Assembly (NCBI GenBank): GCA_004379165.1
Contig: NKXK01000017.1
Coordinates: 46,646 to 110,645 of the forward strand
DNA length: 64,000 nucleotides
Origin: Rhodocyclaceae bacterium
Lineage (GTDB): Bacteria > Pseudomonadota > Gammaproteobacteria > Burkholderiales > Rhodocyclaceae
Direction: 5' to 3'
Positions 44,865-54,313 of this stretch are shown here, in pieces (within the stretch, counting starts at the first letter, position 1; every line of letters begins with the position of its first letter). The notes under the pieces are model-generated. The model worked only from the letters and a program-made list of their open reading frames with translations. It had not been told where the DNA came from and did not search any database. Position numbers and translations under genes: made by a program.

Positions 44865-47800
44865 TTGGTTAGCTCGCGTAGCATGTCCTTGACCGCAGCA
44901 ACCTTGTCGCTGAGGTTAGGGCAATGGCGTAAAAGTGAAATTTTATCCTGTCCGGCCAGCTTATAGCTGCGGTTCTTCTGGATCAAATTGATGATCCTGA
45001 TCGGTTCGATAGGCGGATTCTTTGAAAATTCCGGGCTGAACTGCAGCGTGATCTGGTCGTTGGTCGCATCCAGCTTCTGGATCAGCAGCGGTTTGACCAT
45101 CAGGCGCAGGCGGTGATTGGCCAGCAGTGACTGGGCCTGCAGCGGCAATTCGCCGAAACGGTCGATCAGTTCTTCCTGCAGCGCATCGAGTTCCTCGTCG
45201 GCTTCGCAGTTGGCAAGGCGCTTGTACAGCGTCAGTCGCTCGTGCACATCCGGGCAGTAGGCATCCGGCAGCAGAGCCGGCGTGCGCAGGTTGATCTCGG
45301 TGCCGACGCCGAGCGGCTGCGTCAGGTCGACGGCATCCAGCGTCTTGCCCTGCTTGAGGTGGGCGACGGCGCGGTTGAGCATCTCGGTGTACATGTTGAA
45401 ACCGACTTCCTGCATCTCGCCCGACTGGTTGTCGCCCAGCACCTCGCCGGCACCGCGGATTTCGAGGTCGTGCATGGCGAGGAAGAAGCCGGAACCGAGT
45501 TCCTCCATCAGCTGGATCGCCTCCAGCCGTTGCTTTGCCTGCTTGGTCATCGCCTTTTCGTCCTGCACCAGCAAGTAGGCATAGGCCTGGTGGTGCGAGC
45601 GGCCGACCCGGCCGCGCAACTGGTGCAGCTGAGCGAGGCCGAACTTTTCCGAGCGGTTGATCAGGATGGTGTTGGCGTGCGGGTTGTCGATGCCGGTCTC
45701 GATGATGGTCGTACACAGCAGCAGGTTGGCGCGCTGGCCGGTGAAATCGCGCATCACGCGCTCCAGTTCGCGCTCATTCATCTGGCCGTGGCCGATAACG
45801 ATGCGTGCTTCCGGCACCAGCTTTTCCAGCTTCTCGCGCATGTTGTCGATGGTGTCGACCTCGTTGTGCAGGAAATACACCTGCCCGCCGCGCTTCAGTT
45901 CGCGCAGCACGGCTTCGCGGATGATGCCGTCGGAGAATTTGCTGACGAAGGTCTTGATCGCCAGACGCTTCTGCGGCGCGGTGGCGATCACCGAAAAGTC
46001 GCGGAGGCCTTCCATCGACATCGCCAGCGTGCGCGGGATCGGCGTCGCGGTCAGCGTCAGGACATCAACTTCGGCGCGCATCGCCTTCAGCGTTTCCTTC
46101 TGGCGCACGCCGAAACGGTGCTCCTCGTCGATGATGACCAGGCCCAGTCGGTTGAACTTGACGTCCTTGCCGATCAGCTTGTGGGTGCCGATGATGATGT
46201 CGATCTTGCCTTCCGCCAGCTCCTGCAAGGCCTGTGCCGATTCCTTGGCGGTCTTGAAACGCGAGATTTCGGCAACTTTCACTGGCCAGTCAGCGAAGCG
46301 GTCGGCGAAGGTCTGGTAATGCTGTTCGCAGAGCAGGGTGGTCGGGCAGAGTACCGCCACCTGCTTGCCGCCGGCCACCGCGCAGAAGGCTGCTCGCAGC
46401 GCTACCTCGGTCTTGCCAAAGCCGACATCGCCACAGACCAGCCGGTCCATCGGCTTGCCGGATTTCATGTCCTGGATCACCGCCGCGATGGCCTGCGCCT
46501 GATCGGCGGTTTCCTCGAAGCCAAAACCATCGGCAAAGGCTTCGTAGTCGGTTTCCTTGAAATCGAAGGCATGGCCCTGGCGGGCAGCGCGGGCGGCATA
46601 GAGCGCCAGCAGCTCGGCCGCGGTGTCACGCGCCTGCTCGGCAGCCTTGCGCTTGGCCTTTTCCCACTGGCCGGAGCCGAGCGTGTGCAGCGGTGCGGCG
46701 TCGGGGTCGGCGCCGGAGTAACGCGAAATGACGTGCAGTTGCGCCACCGGCACAAAGAGCTTGGCCTCGCCCGAGTAGTGCAGTTCGAGGAATTCCTGCT
46801 CGCCGAGGCCGAGATCCATGCGCACCAGCCCCTGATAGCGGCCGATGCCATGGCTTTCATGAACGACCGGGTCGCCGACCTTGAGCTCGGTGAGATCCTT
46901 CAGCCAGTTGTCGAAGGTTGCCTTGCGCGCGGCTTCGCGGCGGGTGCGGCGCGGGCTGCCGGCGAACAGTTCGGTTTCGGTGACAAAGGCGAGGCCGGCA
47001 AGGGCAAAGCCGGCCTGCAAGGGGCCGACGCCGAGCGCCAGCCGGACATCGCCGTCGATAAATGCAGCAGGGTCGGCACTGGCGGCAATGCTCAGGCCAT
47101 GTTCGGCGAACATCGCGGCCAGCGTTTCGCGGCGGCCGGCACTTTCGGCCACCAGCAGCACGCGGCCCGCGTAGTCAGTGAGAAAGCGCTTGAGCGCGCC
47201 GAGCGGCTCGTCGCTTCTGCGGTCAACGGCGATATTGGGCAAAAACCGGGCAGGGCTGTTGGTGGCTTCGCCGGTGGTATGGCCGATTTTGGCCGGAATT
47301 CCGAGTCGACCGTAGCCCTTGGCCGCGGTGAAGAACTGCTCGTCGGTGAGGAAAAGCTGATCCGGCGGCAGCAGTGGCCGCGCCTTGTCGCCCTGCAGCA
47401 GGTTGTAGCGCGAGCGGGTGTCGCCCCAGAAGGCGGTAATTGAGGCCGCGGCATCGCCATGCGTAACGAGCAGCGCATCCTTGGGCAGGTAATCGAAGAG
47501 CGTCGCCATCTCGTCGAAGAACAGCGGCAGGTAATACTCGATGCCGGCGCTGGCAATGCCCTGCGAAACGTCCTTGTAGATGCCGGACTTGGCCGGGTCG
47601 CCCTCGAATACCTCGCGGAACATCTGTCGGAAATGCGTGCGCCCCTTGTCATCCATCGGGAATTCGCGTGCCGGCAGCAGACGGACTTCCGGCACCGGGT
47701 AAATGGTGCGCTGGGTATCGACATCGAAGGTCTTGATGCTCTCGATTTCGTCATCGAAGAGATCGAGCCGGTAAGGCACCGGCGAGCCCATCGGAAAAAG

Positions 47801-48331
47801 GTCGATCAGCCCGCCGCGGATCGAATATTCGCCCGGCGACACCACCTGAGTGACGTGCGCGTAGCCGGCCAGCGTCACCTGACTGCGGAATTTCTCGGCA
47901 TCAATGGTTTCGCCCTTTTTGAAGGCGAAGGTATAGGCCGCCATGAAGGCCGGCGGCGCCAGCCGGTAAACCGCGGTCGAGGCCGGCACCAGCAGGATGT
48001 CCAGTTCGCCCTGCATCACCGCCCACAGCGTCGCCAGACGTTCCGACACCAGATCCTGGTGCGGCGAAAAATGGTCGTAGGGCAGGGTTTCCCAGTCCGG
48101 CAACTGGCGCACGCGCAGATCCGGCGCAAACCACGGGATTTCTTCCAGCAGCCGCTGCGCATCCGCCGCGCTGGCCGTCACGACAGCCAGCAGGCGACCG
48201 CGATTGCCCGCCGCCAGTTCCACCAGCGCCAGCGCATCGGCCGCGCCGGGCAGTGGCGGTAAATCAACACGCAGGCCGGGTTTTGGCAGTGAGGGCAGGG
48301 AGAGTAGGGATTTAGGCACGGCAGGCAGCAA
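44861..48331 (-). CDS. mfd: Transcription-repair coupling factor
   Basis: Displaces RNA polymerase stalled at lesions and recruits UvrA. 1156 residues. UvrB-like N-terminal domain (LPDWETLPYDHFSPHQD), RNA polymerase interaction domain (GDPVVHESHGIGRYQGL), RecG-like translocase with Walker A GDVGFGKTEVALRA and box DEEHRFG, then the C-terminal regulatory domain. No LexA box upstream. Confidence 0.98.
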   Translation of the reverse strand: MLPAVPKSLLSLPSLPKPGLRVDLPPLPGAADALALVELAAGNRGRLLAVVTASAADAQRLLEEIPWFAPDLRVRQLPDWETLPYDHFSPHQDLVSERLATLWAVMQGELDILLVPASTAVYRLAPPAFMAAYTFAFKKGETIDAEKFRSQVTLAGYAHVTQVVSPGEYSIRGGLIDLFPMGSPVPYRLDLFDDEIESIKTFDVDTQRTIYPVPEVRLLPAREFPMDDKGRTHFRQMFREVFEGDPAKSGIYKDVSQGIASAGIEYYLPLFFDEMATLFDYLPKDALLVTHGDAAASITAFWGDTRSRYNLLQGDKARPLLPPDQLFLTDEQFFTAAKGYGRLGIPAKIGHTTGEATNSPARFLPNIAVDRRSDEPLGALKRFLTDYAGRVLLVAESAGRRETLAAMFAEHGLSIAASADPAAFIDGDVRLALGVGPLQAGFALAGLAFVTETELFAGSPRRTRREAARKATFDNWLKDLTELKVGDPVVHESHGIGRYQGLVRMDLGLGEQEFLELHYSGEAKLFVPVAQLHVISRYSGADPDAAPLHTLGSGQWEKAKRKAAEQARDTAAELLALYAARAARQGHAFDFKETDYEAFADGFGFEETADQAQAIAAVIQDMKSGKPMDRLVCGDVGFGKTEVALRAAFCAVAGGKQVAVLCPTTLLCEQHYQTFADRFADWPVKVAEISRFKTAKESAQALQELAEGKIDIIIGTHKLIGKDVKFNRLGLVIIDEEHRFGVRQKETLKAMRAEVDVLTLTATPIPRTLAMSMEGLRDFSVIATAPQKRLAIKTFVSKFSDGIIREAVLRELKRGGQVYFLHNEVDTIDNMREKLEKLVPEARIVIGHGQMNERELERVMRDFTGQRANLLLCTTIIETGIDNPHANTILINRSEKFGLAQLHQLRGRVGRSHHQAYAYLLVQDEKAMTKQAKQRLEAIQLMEELGSGFFLAMHDLEIRGAGEVLGDNQSGEMQEVGFNMYTEMLNRAVAHLKQGKTLDAVDLTQPLGVGTEINLRTPALLPDAYCPDVHERLTLYKRLANCEADEELDALQEELIDRFGELPLQAQSLLANHRLRLMVKPLLIQKLDATNDQITLQFSPEFSKNPPIEPIRIINLIQKNRSYKLAGQDKISLLRHCPNLSDKVAAVKDMLRELTK

Positions 48332-48416
48332 CGACGATGGGGGGCAGATTATAACGGTTGCCTCACCAAGCGCCCCGTTGACGCGGAATCCTTCGCGGTG
48401 ACGCTCAAGCGGCCGA

Positions 48417-48794
48417 TCAGGCGAGTTGCATGATTTGATTCAAAATCGCAAGCACCTCGGCAAAGCGGGCTTCCGGAACCTTCTTCATTGGGTGCGGCGC
48501 ACCCCCCCGTAGCCGCCAGTCGAATGATTTCGGCTGGTGGCAAAGAACATAGCTGGTTTGTCCCGCCTTGCGCCCGCCCGCTTGGCCGACAGAGACCGCA
48601 AAGGGATTGTCGGCGTTATAGGTGGCGGTGGTCATTGGCAGACCAATTACCAGCGACGTGCGTTCGTTGAATGATTTCGGCGAAAGCACCAGAAACGGGT
48701 GGATATCCCGCATTTCCTGCCCACGCTGCGGGTTGCAGTCGATCCAGATCACATCGCGGCGATCCGGAATCCACAGCGCGCTGGCTTTCACCAT
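48417..48794 (-). CDS. MazF/ChpB-type endoribonuclease toxin
   Basis: 125 residues. PemK/MazF fold: DVIWIDCNPQRGQEMRDIHPFLVLSP with the conserved GxExRxxRP-like region in degenerate form, and VIGLPMTT. Cuts mRNA in this family. Overlaps the antitoxin gene by seven bases, the usual antitoxin-first order. Confidence 0.88.
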   Translation of the reverse strand: MVKASALWIPDRRDVIWIDCNPQRGQEMRDIHPFLVLSPKSFNERTSLVIGLPMTTATYNADNPFAVSVGQAGGRKAGQTSYVLCHQPKSFDWRLRGGAPHPMKKVPEARFAEVLAILNQIMQLA

Positions 48795-49042
48795 TTTTCG
48801 GCACCCAGCGCTTCGCAGGTAGCCATTGCTTCGCCACCGTGACGTTCAGGATCAAAGCGTGCCAGGCGTTGGGCCAGAGTCAGCGGTTCGTCGTGGATCG
48901 GCGTGATGATGACCCGTTCGCCTTCCACTGTGATGCTCACCCGCTGGTCGGCGTGGAGATGTGCTGCCTGAGCGATTGCTGCAGGCAGGCGGACACCGAG
49001 ATTGTTTCCCCAGTGTTTGATATCGAGTACGGTCGAAGGCAT
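48788..49042 (-). CDS. MazE/ChpB-type antitoxin (AbrB fold)
   Basis: 84 residues from ATG 49042 (MPSTVLDIKHWGNNLGV), preceded by GGAGCAGAGG; the longer frame upstream is not needed. AbrB/SpoVT swapped-hairpin DNA-binding domain at the N terminus (WGNNLGVRLPAAIA), acidic C-terminal toxin-binding tail. Forms a toxin-antitoxin pair with the gene at 48417. Confidence 0.87.
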   Translation of the reverse strand: MPSTVLDIKHWGNNLGVRLPAAIAQAAHLHADQRVSITVEGERVIITPIHDEPLTLAQRLARFDPERHGGEAMATCEALGAEKW

Positions 49043-49176
49043 GGCCTCTGCTCCAGCGTGGTTTATACGCAGTTTAAACATCAGTGACTTGGCCGGCAAG
49101 CCTGGTGTGCCCCTTGCGCCCAGCCCGCAGCGTTTCAGGCAGAATGACGGCAGAACAGCACGCAGGAGAGAACAAG

Positions 49177-50505
49177 ATGGCAGTCAACGATCTGGTCAAC
49201 AAGTTGCGTTCGCTAATGAAACCGGGCGCGGCGCGCAGCAGTCTGAATGCACGCAGCCTTGACCGCTTGCGCGTGCAGTTGCAGGAGTGTGCAGCGGGCC
49301 AAGGGGGCGAGGTGTCGGCTCGGACGCGGGCGGCGAGGCTGACGGAGACTTATCTCGGGCTCAACGACGAGGGCCGGCAGCAGTTCCTGAAGCTGATCGC
49401 CCACGATTTCGGCCCGGACCCGGCGCGCGTCGCCGAGGCGCATGCGGCGTACCAGAAGGCGGTCGGCACGGACGAGCAATGGAAGGCGGAGGCGGCGCTG
49501 CGCAGCGCCATGCGCTCGTCGCGCATCCGCATCCTGACGCAGTTCAACGCCATCCCGCAGGGGGTAAAGTTCCTCGTCGATCTGCGCGCCGACCTGCTGC
49601 GCTATCTGGAAAATGACCGCGAACTGGCGGTGCTCGATCGCGAGCTTGAATCGCGGCTGAGTGCCTGGTTCGACGTTGGCTTCCTTGAATTGCAGCGCCT
49701 GACCTGGAGTTCGCCGGCTTCGCTGCTCGAAAAGCTGATCGAATACGAGGCGGTACATGAAATCCGCTCGTGGACGGATCTCAAGAACCGCCTCGATTCC
49801 GACCGCCGGCTCTACGCTTTCTTCCACCCGCGCATGCCGGCGGAACCGCTGATTTTTGTCGAAGTCGCGCTAACCGACGATCTGGCCGGCGATGTGCAGG
49901 CGCTGCTCGACGAAAATGCGCCGGTCTTCAACCACCGCAAGGCGAACACGGCGATTTTCTATTCCATCTCCAATACGCAGGTCGGCCTGCGCGGCGTGTC
50001 CTTCGGCAGCTTCCTGCTCAAACGGGTGATCGACGATCTGAAGCGCGATTTCCCGAAACTGGAGAATTTTGCGACGCTGTCGCCGATTCCGGGCCTGTCG
50101 GCCTGGGTGAAAAAGAATCCGCAGGTGCTGGCCGAGTGCGGCGTCAATTTGCCGCTGGATCAGCTATCGACCGCCACCTGGGCAGACGACAAGGCGCAGG
50201 CGCGGGCGCTACGCGAGCCTTTGCTGCGTTTGGGCGCGCGCTATCTGGCGACCGCAAAGCAGCGCGGTGGCGACAGCGGTCCGCCGTTCGACCCGGTGTC
50301 GCGCTTCCACCTTGGCAATGGTGCCCGCGTCGAGCGCCTCAACTACCTCGGCGACATCTCGGCCAAGGGATTCCGCCAAGCCTTTGGCCTCATGGTGAAT
50401 TACCGCTACGAACTCGATGAACTGGAAGCCAACCTCGAAGCCTTCGCCGCCGAGGGAAAAATTGCCATGTCGGCGCCGGTCCGACGGCAGGCACGGGGCA
50501 AGTGA
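49177..50505 (+). CDS. Malonyl-CoA decarboxylase
   Basis: Converts malonyl-CoA to acetyl-CoA and CO2. 442 residues from ATG 49177 (CAGGAGAG ahead). N-terminal helical domain, then the GNAT-like catalytic domain with HRKANTAIFYSISNTQVGLRG, LSPIPGL and FDPVSRFHLGNGARVE. No malonyl-CoA synthetase or transporter is adjacent. Confidence 0.94.
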   Translation: MAVNDLVNKLRSLMKPGAARSSLNARSLDRLRVQLQECAAGQGGEVSARTRAARLTETYLGLNDEGRQQFLKLIAHDFGPDPARVAEAHAAYQKAVGTDEQWKAEAALRSAMRSSRIRILTQFNAIPQGVKFLVDLRADLLRYLENDRELAVLDRELESRLSAWFDVGFLELQRLTWSSPASLLEKLIEYEAVHEIRSWTDLKNRLDSDRRLYAFFHPRMPAEPLIFVEVALTDDLAGDVQALLDENAPVFNHRKANTAIFYSISNTQVGLRGVSFGSFLLKRVIDDLKRDFPKLENFATLSPIPGLSAWVKKNPQVLAECGVNLPLDQLSTATWADDKAQARALREPLLRLGARYLATAKQRGGDSGPPFDPVSRFHLGNGARVERLNYLGDISAKGFRQAFGLMVNYRYELDELEANLEAFAAEGKIAMSAPVRRQARGK

Positions 50506-50549
50506 GACGCCCGCGCCGCTGCTGCGACCATAAACCCAACGGCTGGCCC

Positions 50550-50582
50550 CAGGGTGAACCCGGAAAACCGCCCAAAATTGAC
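50550..50582 (+). repeat. Copy of dispersed repeat
   Basis: CAGGGTGAACCCGGAAAA followed by CCGCCCAAAATTGACA. In the gap after the malonyl-CoA decarboxylase gene, ending 11 bases before the MFS start. Shares its second half with the copy at 53945. Confidence 0.65.
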
Positions 50583-50593
50583 AGGGTTGAAAC

Positions 50594-51829
50594 GTGACAC
50601 ACAGCGCCGAACTGACACCGCGTAACGAGCGGCTGTTGCTGCTGACGCTCGCCGGCATCCAGTTCAGCCACGTGCTGGATTTCATGATCATGATGCCGCT
50701 GGGGCCGGTGCTGATGCGGGCATTCGGCATTGGAACGCACGAATTCGGTCTGCTGGTAGCCTCCTACAGTTTCAGCGCCGCCGCCTCCGGCATCCTCGCC
50801 GCCACCTTTGTCGACCGCTTCGAACGCAAACGTTTGCTGTTGCTGTGTCTGACGTTGTTTTGTCTGGCAACACTGGCCTGCGGCCTGGCGCCCGGCTATT
50901 CGCTGCTGTTGGTGGCGCGCGGCCTCGCCGGGGTGTTTGGCGGCGTGCTGGGCGCGATGATCCACACCATGATCGGCGACGCGATTCCCTTTTCGCGCCG
51001 GGCAACGGCCAGCGGCGTCGTCTCGACTGCGTTTTCAGTCTCGACTATCGCCGGCGTGCCGCTGTCGCTGTGGCTGGCCAATCATCTCGGCTGGCGCGCC
51101 CCCTTCATCGCCATAGCCGTGTTTGCGGCGCTGTTCATCGCCGTCAGTGTCCGGACATTGCCCGTGCTCAACCGGCATCTGGCCCGCGACAAAGGAGCGC
51201 ATCTGCTCTCCGATCTGTTCGGCGTGCTGGCGGCCGCCAATCACCGGCGGGCGCTGCTCTTCTCGGCGCTGCTGATCTTCTCCGGCTTTACGGTTATCCC
51301 CTACATCACGGTTTTTGCGGTCAACAACGTCGGCATTCCCCTGGACGACATCCCCATCGTTTACCTCGTCGGCGGTAGTGCCACCTTCGTCTGTGCACGC
51401 CTGATCGGTCGCTGGGCGGACCGGCGCGGCAAGGTCGAGGTCTATCGGCGGCTGGCGCTGCTGGCCATGCTGCCGCTGCTGGCGGTTACGCATGCCGGGC
51501 CGTTGCCGCTTTGGGGCTGGCTGATCTGCTCGACCAGCTTTTTCGTGTTGATTTCAGGACGCATGATCCCGGCGATGGCGGTGATCACCTCGGCGTCCGA
51601 GCCGCGGCTACGCGGTACCTTCATGTCGCTCAACGGCACCGTCCAGTCGCTGGCCATGGGCCTGGCAACGACGCTGACCGGCAGCCTCACCACCATCGAC
51701 GCCAGCGGCCGCCTGGTCGGGTACCCGGTCGTCGGGTACGTTGCCATCGCCGCCAACATCCTCGCCATGGCCTTTATCGGGCGCATCGTGATGCACGGTC
51801 GCCCCGCCGCGGAGCCCGTCAAACCATGA
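50594..51829 (+). CDS. MFS transporter (12 TM), drug/metabolite type
   Basis: 411 residues with about 12 transmembrane segments. MFS motif A-like DRFERKRLLLL after helix 2 and a second such loop DRRGKVEVYRR. Starts QFSHVLDFMIMMPLGPVLMRAF, typical of DHA1 exporters. GTTGAAACGTG gives a weak ribosome site before the ATG. Substrate unknown. Overlaps nudC by four bases (ATGA). Confidence 0.9.
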   Translation: MTHSAELTPRNERLLLLTLAGIQFSHVLDFMIMMPLGPVLMRAFGIGTHEFGLLVASYSFSAAASGILAATFVDRFERKRLLLLCLTLFCLATLACGLAPGYSLLLVARGLAGVFGGVLGAMIHTMIGDAIPFSRRATASGVVSTAFSVSTIAGVPLSLWLANHLGWRAPFIAIAVFAALFIAVSVRTLPVLNRHLARDKGAHLLSDLFGVLAAANHRRALLFSALLIFSGFTVIPYITVFAVNNVGIPLDDIPIVYLVGGSATFVCARLIGRWADRRGKVEVYRRLALLAMLPLLAVTHAGPLPLWGWLICSTSFFVLISGRMIPAMAVITSASEPRLRGTFMSLNGTVQSLAMGLATTLTGSLTTIDASGRLVGYPVVGYVAIAANILAMAFIGRIVMHGRPAAEPVKP

Positions 51830-52590
51830 AGCAGGACGCCTGCTGGATTCTTCGTTGCGAGCACAAGCTGCTCGTTCTTACCGGCAAAGACAGCCTGTTC
51901 CCGAGCCGCCTGCCGGCCGAGCACGAGGCAGTGTCGGATGCGCTTGCCGTCGGTGACTGGCAAGGACGACCGGCGTTTGCCGCCGATATCGCGGCCTGGC
52001 CGCAGCTGCCGGGGGGCGAGGTGGTATCGCTGCGCCAGGTATTCGAGATTGGTGGCGAGGCGGCGTTCGCCCTCGCCGGGCGCGCCGTGCAATTGCTCGA
52101 CTGGCGCCAGCAGCACCGCTACTGCGGCCGTTGTGCGACGCCAACCGACGCCGCCCGCGGCGAGCATGCCATGCGTTGCCCCGCCTGCGGCCTGCTGGCC
52201 TATCCGCGCCTGTCGCCGGCGATCATGGTGCTGGTGCGCGACGGCGAACGCCTGCTGCTCGCCCGCAGCCCGCGCTTCAAACCCGGGGTTTACAGTGCCC
52301 TGGCTGGTTTTGTCGAACCGGGCGAGACGCTTGAGCAGTGCGCGGTGCGCGAAGTGCGGGAGGAGGTCGGCATCGAAATCGCCAACCTGCGCTACTTTGC
52401 CAGCCAGCCCTGGCCCTTCCCCAATTCGCTGATGATTGCCTTCTTTGCCGACTACGCCGGTGGCGATTTGCGGCTGGATCCAGTGGAAATCGAGGCAGCG
52501 GCATGGTTCATGCCCGACCGGCTGCCGCTGCTGCCGGAACCGATCAGCATTTCAAGACGGCTGATCGATGCGGCATGTCGTCTGCGATGA
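51826..52590 (+). CDS. nudC: NADH pyrophosphatase / NAD-cap decapping enzyme
   Basis: 254 residues from ATG 51826. Zinc finger YCGRCATPT ... MRCPACG, then Nudix box GFVEPGETLEQCAVREVREEVGI complete with catalytic glutamates, and the NudC SQPWPFPNSLM motif. Hydrolyses NADH and removes NAD caps from RNA. Confidence 0.96.
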   Translation: MKQDACWILRCEHKLLVLTGKDSLFPSRLPAEHEAVSDALAVGDWQGRPAFAADIAAWPQLPGGEVVSLRQVFEIGGEAAFALAGRAVQLLDWRQQHRYCGRCATPTDAARGEHAMRCPACGLLAYPRLSPAIMVLVRDGERLLLARSPRFKPGVYSALAGFVEPGETLEQCAVREVREEVGIEIANLRYFASQPWPFPNSLMIAFFADYAGGDLRLDPVEIEAAAWFMPDRLPLLPEPISISRRLIDAACRLR

Positions 52591-52599
52591 GCGTCTGAC

Positions 52600-53280
52600 T
52601 CACATCCCCAGCGACTTCAGCAACTCATCCTGTTCGCTGTCGCCACCGCTCTGCGTGGGGGCCTGCGCTTCGGGTTGCTGGACCGAATTCATCAGTTCAT
52701 CCGGATCGACCGTTTCTTCGGCGTCGAAGTCGTTGAGTTTGATGAATTCCGTGCGATCGATCGCCAGCTCGAGATAAAAGATGTTGTTGCGGGCGGTAAA
52801 GAAGGTGACGCGGCGTGATTCGGGCTGGTCGAGGTGGGTATCCACGCTGAGCATGACCTGCTTGTTCAACGCCAGCATTTTCGGCTGGTTCTGCGTGATG
52901 TGCGTTTGCAGCTCACGGGCGATCTTGCCGGTGAAGTCGCCGACCATCTGGTTCATCAACTCGCCCATGACATTGCCGACATCGTCGGATGTGTGGCGGG
53001 TAGCGAGTTCCTCGCGGGCCATGCCCATGTGGATCATGTAGTTCTCGTAAAGCTCCATGGCCGCGGCCGCCGAGAAGTTGATGACGACGAGGCCGGAAAA
53101 GCCGCCGTCGAACAGTACGAAGCAACCGATGTCCGGCTTGAGGCAGGTTCGGGAGATGCGCTGGACCATGCCGGAGTAGCTGACCGGGCTTTGCGTGGCG
53201 ACCGACAGCACCTTGGTGACGGAGTTGCACAGGCTGCGCAATATGTCTTCAGTGCCAAAGACGACGGGTGCGTTGGACAT
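52600..53280 (-). CDS. DUF3334 family protein (CheX/CheC-like)
   Basis: 226 residues from ATG 53280 (GGAAG ahead); eight further residues possible upstream. The middle (ISRTCLKPDIGCFVLFDGG, DDVGNVMGELMNQMVGDF, NQPKMLALNKQVMLS) matches DUF3334, whose alpha-beta fold and the ExxN-like helix resemble CheX/CheC phosphatases. C-terminal tail is low complexity and acidic. Function unknown; a link to chemosensing is inference. Confidence 0.85.
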   Translation of the reverse strand: MSNAPVVFGTEDILRSLCNSVTKVLSVATQSPVSYSGMVQRISRTCLKPDIGCFVLFDGGFSGLVVINFSAAAAMELYENYMIHMGMAREELATRHTSDDVGNVMGELMNQMVGDFTGKIARELQTHITQNQPKMLALNKQVMLSVDTHLDQPESRRVTFFTARNNIFYLELAIDRTEFIKLNDFDAEETVDPDELMNSVQQPEAQAPTQSGGDSEQDELLKSLGM

Positions 53281-53397
53281 GATTATTTTTCTTCCGGTAG
53301 TCAATCAATATCGCATATATACCACATTGGCTGATTTTGCTTGTGGCTGCCAGACAAAGCGGCGATGATGCGCGCCGATTGGATAAGGAGACAACCG

Positions 53398-53922
53398 GTG
53401 ACGGCCACGAGCGACCCGCACATGATTTACCTGGCCGGATACCCGGAACGCCTGAGCGGACCGGTGCGGACGATGATTGCCGAGCAGCGCCTGGCCGACT
53501 GGTTGCGACAGAAGTACCCGCAGGCACACGGCATCCGCAGCGACAGCGCGCTTTACGCCTACGTCGATGCGCTGAAAAACGACGGCATGCGCAATGCCGG
53601 GCCATTGGCCAGGGTGTGCTACGACGGCAAGCTGCAAAGCGTGCAAAAGGCGCTGGGCACACATGCCCGAATCGCTAGCGTGCAGGGCGGCCGCATCAAG
53701 TCGCGGCGTGAGATCCGCGTCGCTGCGGTATTCCGCGAGGCACCGGCGGCCTTCCTGCACATGATCGTCGCCCACGAACTGGCCCACCTCAAGGAAAGCG
53801 GGCACGACAAGCCTTTTTACCAGCTTTGCTGCCATCTGCTACCGGACTACCACCAGCTTGAATTCGAAGTCCGCGCCTGGCTCTGCCATCTGGCGGCGGG
53901 TAGCGAGGCGGTCTGGTCGTAA
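53398..53922 (+). CDS. YgjP/WLM-type zinc metallopeptidase family protein
   Basis: 174 residues from GTG 53398 with AAGGAG seven bases ahead; the frame extends upstream without support. Zinc motif HELAH in IVAHELAHLKESGHDKPFYQL plus a third His downstream, as in YgjP-like gluzincins. Substrate unknown. Confidence 0.85.
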   Translation: MTATSDPHMIYLAGYPERLSGPVRTMIAEQRLADWLRQKYPQAHGIRSDSALYAYVDALKNDGMRNAGPLARVCYDGKLQSVQKALGTHARIASVQGGRIKSRREIRVAAVFREAPAAFLHMIVAHELAHLKESGHDKPFYQLCCHLLPDYHQLEFEVRAWLCHLAAGSEAVWS

Positions 53923-53944
53923 TGGCAGGGATGTGAAACTGCCC

Positions 53945-53979
53945 CTGATTTTGGGCGGTTTTCCGCGTTGACCGTGGCC
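53945..53979 (-). repeat. Copy of dispersed repeat
   Basis: Minus strand reads CACGGTCAACGCGGAAAA followed by CCGCCCAAAATCA. Sits in the 64-base gap between the convergent YgjP-like and azlD genes. Confidence 0.65.
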
Positions 53980-53986
53980 GCTGCGG

Positions 53987-54313
53987 TCAGGCCGGTAAAA
54001 GTGCCTTCAAGCCCAGCAAGACTGCCATGCCGACGATGAAGGGCAGCCAGGGATTGCGCCAGCGCATGGCGACGAGGATGGCGGCGATGCCAGCAGCCAG
54101 TTTCGGATTGACTGGGTCGATCTGGCCGCTGACGACCACGATGTCGGGCACGACAATGGCTGCCAGCGCCGCGGCCGGGGCATAGCGCAGGGCGCGTTGC
54201 AGCGTCGGCGGCAGGCTGAAGCGGTTGCCGAGGACGATGAAGCTGGCGCGGGGCAGGGTGGTGGCCAGCCCGAGCAGGATGAAAATCAGCCACAGCGACG
54301 CGTCGTAATTCAT
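53987..54313 (-). CDS. azlD: AzlD family branched-chain amino acid exporter subunit
   Basis: 108 residues, about four transmembrane segments; conserved LPRASFIVLGNRFSLPP. Acts with AzlC; overlaps the azlC stop by four bases (ATGA). Confidence 0.92.
   Translation of the reverse strand: MNYDASLWLIFILLGLATTLPRASFIVLGNRFSLPPTLQRALRYAPAAALAAIVVPDIVVVSGQIDPVNPKLAAGIAAILVAMRWRNPWLPFIVGMAVLLGLKALLPA

Noticed and set aside
45242-47443. A 733-codon plus-strand ORF opposite mfd
   Set aside because: Composition-driven open frame antisense to mfd, with the low-complexity residue mix typical of such shadows.
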